Part shown: positions 53,674 to 55,706 of the stretch, in pieces
How positions within the stretch are numbered: position 1 is the first letter of the stretch
Layout: each line of letters begins with the position of its first letter
NCBI GenBank assembly: GCA_016868205.1
Contig: VGHR01000005.1
Location: 1-55,706, forward strand
From: Betaproteobacteria bacterium
GTDB taxonomy: Bacteria; Pseudomonadota; Gammaproteobacteria; Burkholderiales; Burkholderiaceae_C
Direction: 5' to 3'
Length of the DNA: 55,706 nucleotides
Notes under the pieces: model-generated
Told to the model about the DNA's origin: nothing
The model's input: the letters and a program-made list of their open reading frames with translations, nothing else
The model's database searches: none
Translations under genes and position numbers: made by a program

Positions 53674-54549
53674 TCAGCCTCCACCCTCGTTCCAGTGCAT
53701 CTTGCGCCGCAGCGTGTCAAAGTAGCCCCAGCGCTGCGGGTGCAAAAAACGCACCTGGTGCTTTGAGCGACTGACCACAATCCGGTCGCCGAGCATCAAA
53801 GAGGCCAGAGACTGCATGTCGAAGTTGGCGCTGGCGTCGCGGCCTGCAACAAGCTCGATAGCCACCTCGCCCTGATCAGGCAGCACGATGGGCCGGTTGG
53901 ACAGCGTGTGCGGTGCGATGGGTACAAGCACCCAGCCGGCAATAGAGGGGTGCAGAAGGGGGCCGCCGGCCGAGAGCGCATAAGCGGTCGATCCGGTGGG
54001 CGAGGCGATGATCAGCCCGTCCGCGCGCTGATTGGCCACAAAGCGTCCGTCGACCTCAACCCGCAGCTCGACCATACCGGCCGTAGCGCCCCGGTTGACC
54101 ACCACATCGTTCATAGCGGTGGCCGAGAAAACCCGGCGGCCGTCGCGCAGCACGCTGGCCTCCATCATGGCCCTCTGCTCCTCCTCGTACTGGCCCTGCA
54201 ACATGGGCCCGAGGACCGCCTGATATCCGTCCAGGGCAATGTCGGTAATAAACCCCAGCCGCCCCTGATTGATGCCGATCAGGGGTACCGCGTGCGGGGC
54301 CAGGCGCCGGCCTATCCCCAGCATGGTGCCGTCGCCACCCACCACCAGACCCAAATCACACTGCTCGCCAATTTGCTCAACGCTTAGCGTCGGGTAGTCG
54401 CTCAGGCCGGTGTTGCCAGCCGTTTCCTCTTCGAGCGCGACCTCGCACCCCTGCCGGTGTAAAAACTGCGCGATGTCCTCCAGGGTCGAACGCGAGCCGG
54501 CCACTTGGTATTTGCCCACCAGCACGACATGACGGAAACGCGATTTCAT
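53674..54549 (-). CDS. nadK: NAD kinase
   Basis: ATP-dependent kinase of 291 residues that makes NADP. Seen: the phosphate-binding [19 protein letters not shown], and the conserved [19 protein letters not shown] motif. The ATG of [15 protein letters not shown] is used. It is divergent from hrcA across 133 bp, so the two promoters face each other. It is 51 bp upstream of recN. Confidence 0.97.
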   Translation of the reverse strand: MKSRFRHVVLVGKYQVAGSRSTLEDIAQFLHRQGCEVALEEETAGNTGLSDYPTLSVEQIGEQCDLGLVVGGDGTMLGIGRRLAPHAVPLIGINQGRLGFITDIALDGYQAVLGPMLQGQYEEEQRAMMEASVLRDGRRVFSATAMNDVVVNRGATAGMVELRVEVDGRFVANQRADGLIIASPTGSTAYALSAGGPLLHPSIAGWVLVPIAPHTLSNRPIVLPDQGEVAIELVAGRDASANFDMQSLASLMLGDRIVVSRSKHQVRFLHPQRWGYFDTLRRKMHWNEGGG

Positions 54550-54682
54550 GGACAAATTAAATCACAGCGTGGATCACCGTGACAGGCTTTTCTCTGGGCT
54601 TGGTGGTGCGCGGTGGCGAGCCTATCGCACCGCGTATGGGCAGCCTGCAGCCAAATCGGCGCCGGATTCGTAGAATGGGTCC

Positions 54683-55699
54683 ATGCTCGACGATCGTGCC
54701 AAACTTCTGCTCAAAGCGCTGGTCGAACGCTACATCGCCGACGGCCAGCCCGTGGGTTCGCGCACCCTCAGCCGGGCCTCGGGTCTGGAGCTCTCGCCGG
54801 CGACCATACGCAATGTGATGAGCGACCTGGAAGAGTTGGGCCTGATCGTCAGCCCGCACACATCGGCCGGGCGCATCCCTACGGCTCGCGGCTACCGCTT
54901 TTTTGTTGACACCATGGTCATGGCGCAGCGCGATACGCGTCATCTTGAGCCCATGGTACAGGCCACCCTGGCGCCGGACCAGCCCCAAAAGGTCATCAGC
55001 AATGCGGCGCAGATGCTGTCGAGCCTGTCGCACTATGTCGGGGTGGTGATGGCGCCGCGGCGCACGTCGGTGTTTCGGCACATCGAGTTTTTGCGCCTTT
55101 CCGACAAGCGGCTGCTGGTCATCATCGTCTCGCCCGATGGCGATGTACAAAACCGCGTGCTGTTCACCGACTTCGACTACAGCCAGAATCAGCTGATCGA
55201 GGCGGCCAACTTCCTCAACGCCCACTATGCTGGCCGCGATCTTGAGGAGGTGCGCGAACGCCTCAAAAATGAGGTGGAAGCCCTGTGCAGCGAAATCGCC
55301 AGCCTGATGCAAGCGGCCGTGCAGGTGGGCTCCGAGGCAATCGAGTCGCGCGACGAGGTGGTCATCGCTGGCGAACGAAATTTACTGACCGTCAGCGATT
55401 TCTCCAGCGATATGGGAAGTCTGCGCAAGCTCTTTGAGCTGTTCGAACAAAAGGCGCAGATCATGCGCCTGCTCGATATATCCAACCGCGCCGAGGGGGT
55501 GCGTATCTATATCGGCGGAGAGAGTCAGGTCGTGCCTTTCCAGGAACTGTCGGTCGTTACTGCGCCGTATGAGGTTGACGGTCAGGTAGTGGGCACGCTC
55601 GGCGTGATCGGCCCCACCCGGATGCCCTACGACAAGATGATCCAGATCGTGGACATCACCTCCAAGCTCGTCAGCTCGGCGCTCAGCCACAGCCGCTAG
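54683..55699 (+). CDS. hrcA: Heat-inducible transcription repressor HrcA
   Basis: Repressor of 338 residues that binds CIRCE operators and is tuned by GroEL. The winged helix occupies the N-terminus ([20 protein letters not shown], then [19 protein letters not shown] with the recognition helix), followed by the [16 protein letters not shown] motif and a GAF-like domain. Complete, ending 7 bp before the window edge. A TAGAAT box lies only 6 bp before its start codon, so its own promoter is unclear, and I see no CIRCE before it. Its probable target within the window is rpoH. Confidence 0.97.
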   Translation: MLDDRAKLLLKALVERYIADGQPVGSRTLSRASGLELSPATIRNVMSDLEELGLIVSPHTSAGRIPTARGYRFFVDTMVMAQRDTRHLEPMVQATLAPDQPQKVISNAAQMLSSLSHYVGVVMAPRRTSVFRHIEFLRLSDKRLLVIIVSPDGDVQNRVLFTDFDYSQNQLIEAANFLNAHYAGRDLEEVRERLKNEVEALCSEIASLMQAAVQVGSEAIESRDEVVIAGERNLLTVSDFSSDMGSLRKLFELFEQKAQIMRLLDISNRAEGVRIYIGGESQVVPFQELSVVTAPYEVDGQVVGTLGVIGPTRMPYDKMIQIVDITSKLVSSALSHSR

Positions 55700-55706
55700 A
55701 TAGCGT

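Noticed and set aside
54671..54676. TAGAAT as the hrcA -10 box
   Set aside because: It is 6 bp from the start codon, which would leave at most a very short leader, and no -35 box fits upstream.
54550..54682. CIRCE element upstream of hrcA
   Set aside because: I searched the nadK-hrcA gap for the TTAGCACTC/GAGTGCTAA arms and found neither.

Overview
The window looks like a chromosomal segment of a betaproteobacterium of the order Burkholderiales. The reasons are the high G+C content, three periplasmic solute receptors of the Bug (tripartite tricarboxylate receptor) type, the cytochrome oxidase gene order with its Burkholderiales-typical small genes, and the lolB-ispE-tRNA-Gln-prs-rplY-pth and mutM-mutY / rapZ-recN-nadK / hrcA neighbourhoods. 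I see no insertion sequence, phage gene, CRISPR array or rRNA gene. One tRNA gene is present.

Region 1 (1-22.9 kb) is accessory catabolism, almost all on the + strand. It opens with the end of a 3-oxoadipyl-CoA-type thiolase. A tight operon follows: a 3-hydroxyisobutyrate-dehydrogenase-like reductase, an amidohydrolase, a Bug receptor, a two-subunit molybdenum hydroxylase, a binding-protein fold without signal peptide, a carboxymuconolactone-decarboxylase-like protein, a second reductase and a maleylacetate reductase. A convergent LysR regulator follows. Beyond a 462-bp control region lies a second run: Dabb protein, SnoaL-like protein, Bug receptor, nitroreductase, citryl-CoA-lyase-like protein, family III CoA-transferase, Bug receptor, a complete branched-chain-type ABC importer (with the second permease fused to its ATPase), and a TauE/SafE exporter. 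The inferred theme is uptake and breakdown of an unknown, probably aromatic or N-heteroaromatic, acid through maleylacetate and 3-oxoadipate. The substrate cannot be read from the sequence.

Region 2 (22.9-25.7 kb) holds trmL and comF on the - strand, then a BioC-like protein and a DUF2244 membrane protein on the + strand.

Region 3 (25.7-35.0 kb) is the aa3-type cytochrome c oxidase locus: coxB (with a fused cytochrome c domain), coxA, a 36-residue assembly protein, ctaG, a DUF2970 protein, coxC, a reverse-strand twin-transmembrane gene, SURF1, a SCO-like protein, ctaA, ctaB and sco. Structural subunits, copper delivery and heme A synthesis are therefore together.

Region 4 (35.0-43.9 kb) has rpoH on the - strand preceded by a perfect CIRCE operator. 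A small membrane protein gene, a pair of arsenosugar-type glycosyltransferases, ftsY, two M16 peptidases (one active, one lacking the zinc motif), rsmD, coaD, a ferredoxin and pth follow.

Region 5 (44.0-55.7 kb) is housekeeping: rplY, prs with a strongly structured leader, tRNA-Gln, ispE, lolB, a TPR protein, mutM-mutY, rapZ, recN, nadK and hrcA. HrcA is the repressor that binds CIRCE, so the window contains both the regulator and one of its probable targets, the heat-shock sigma factor gene.
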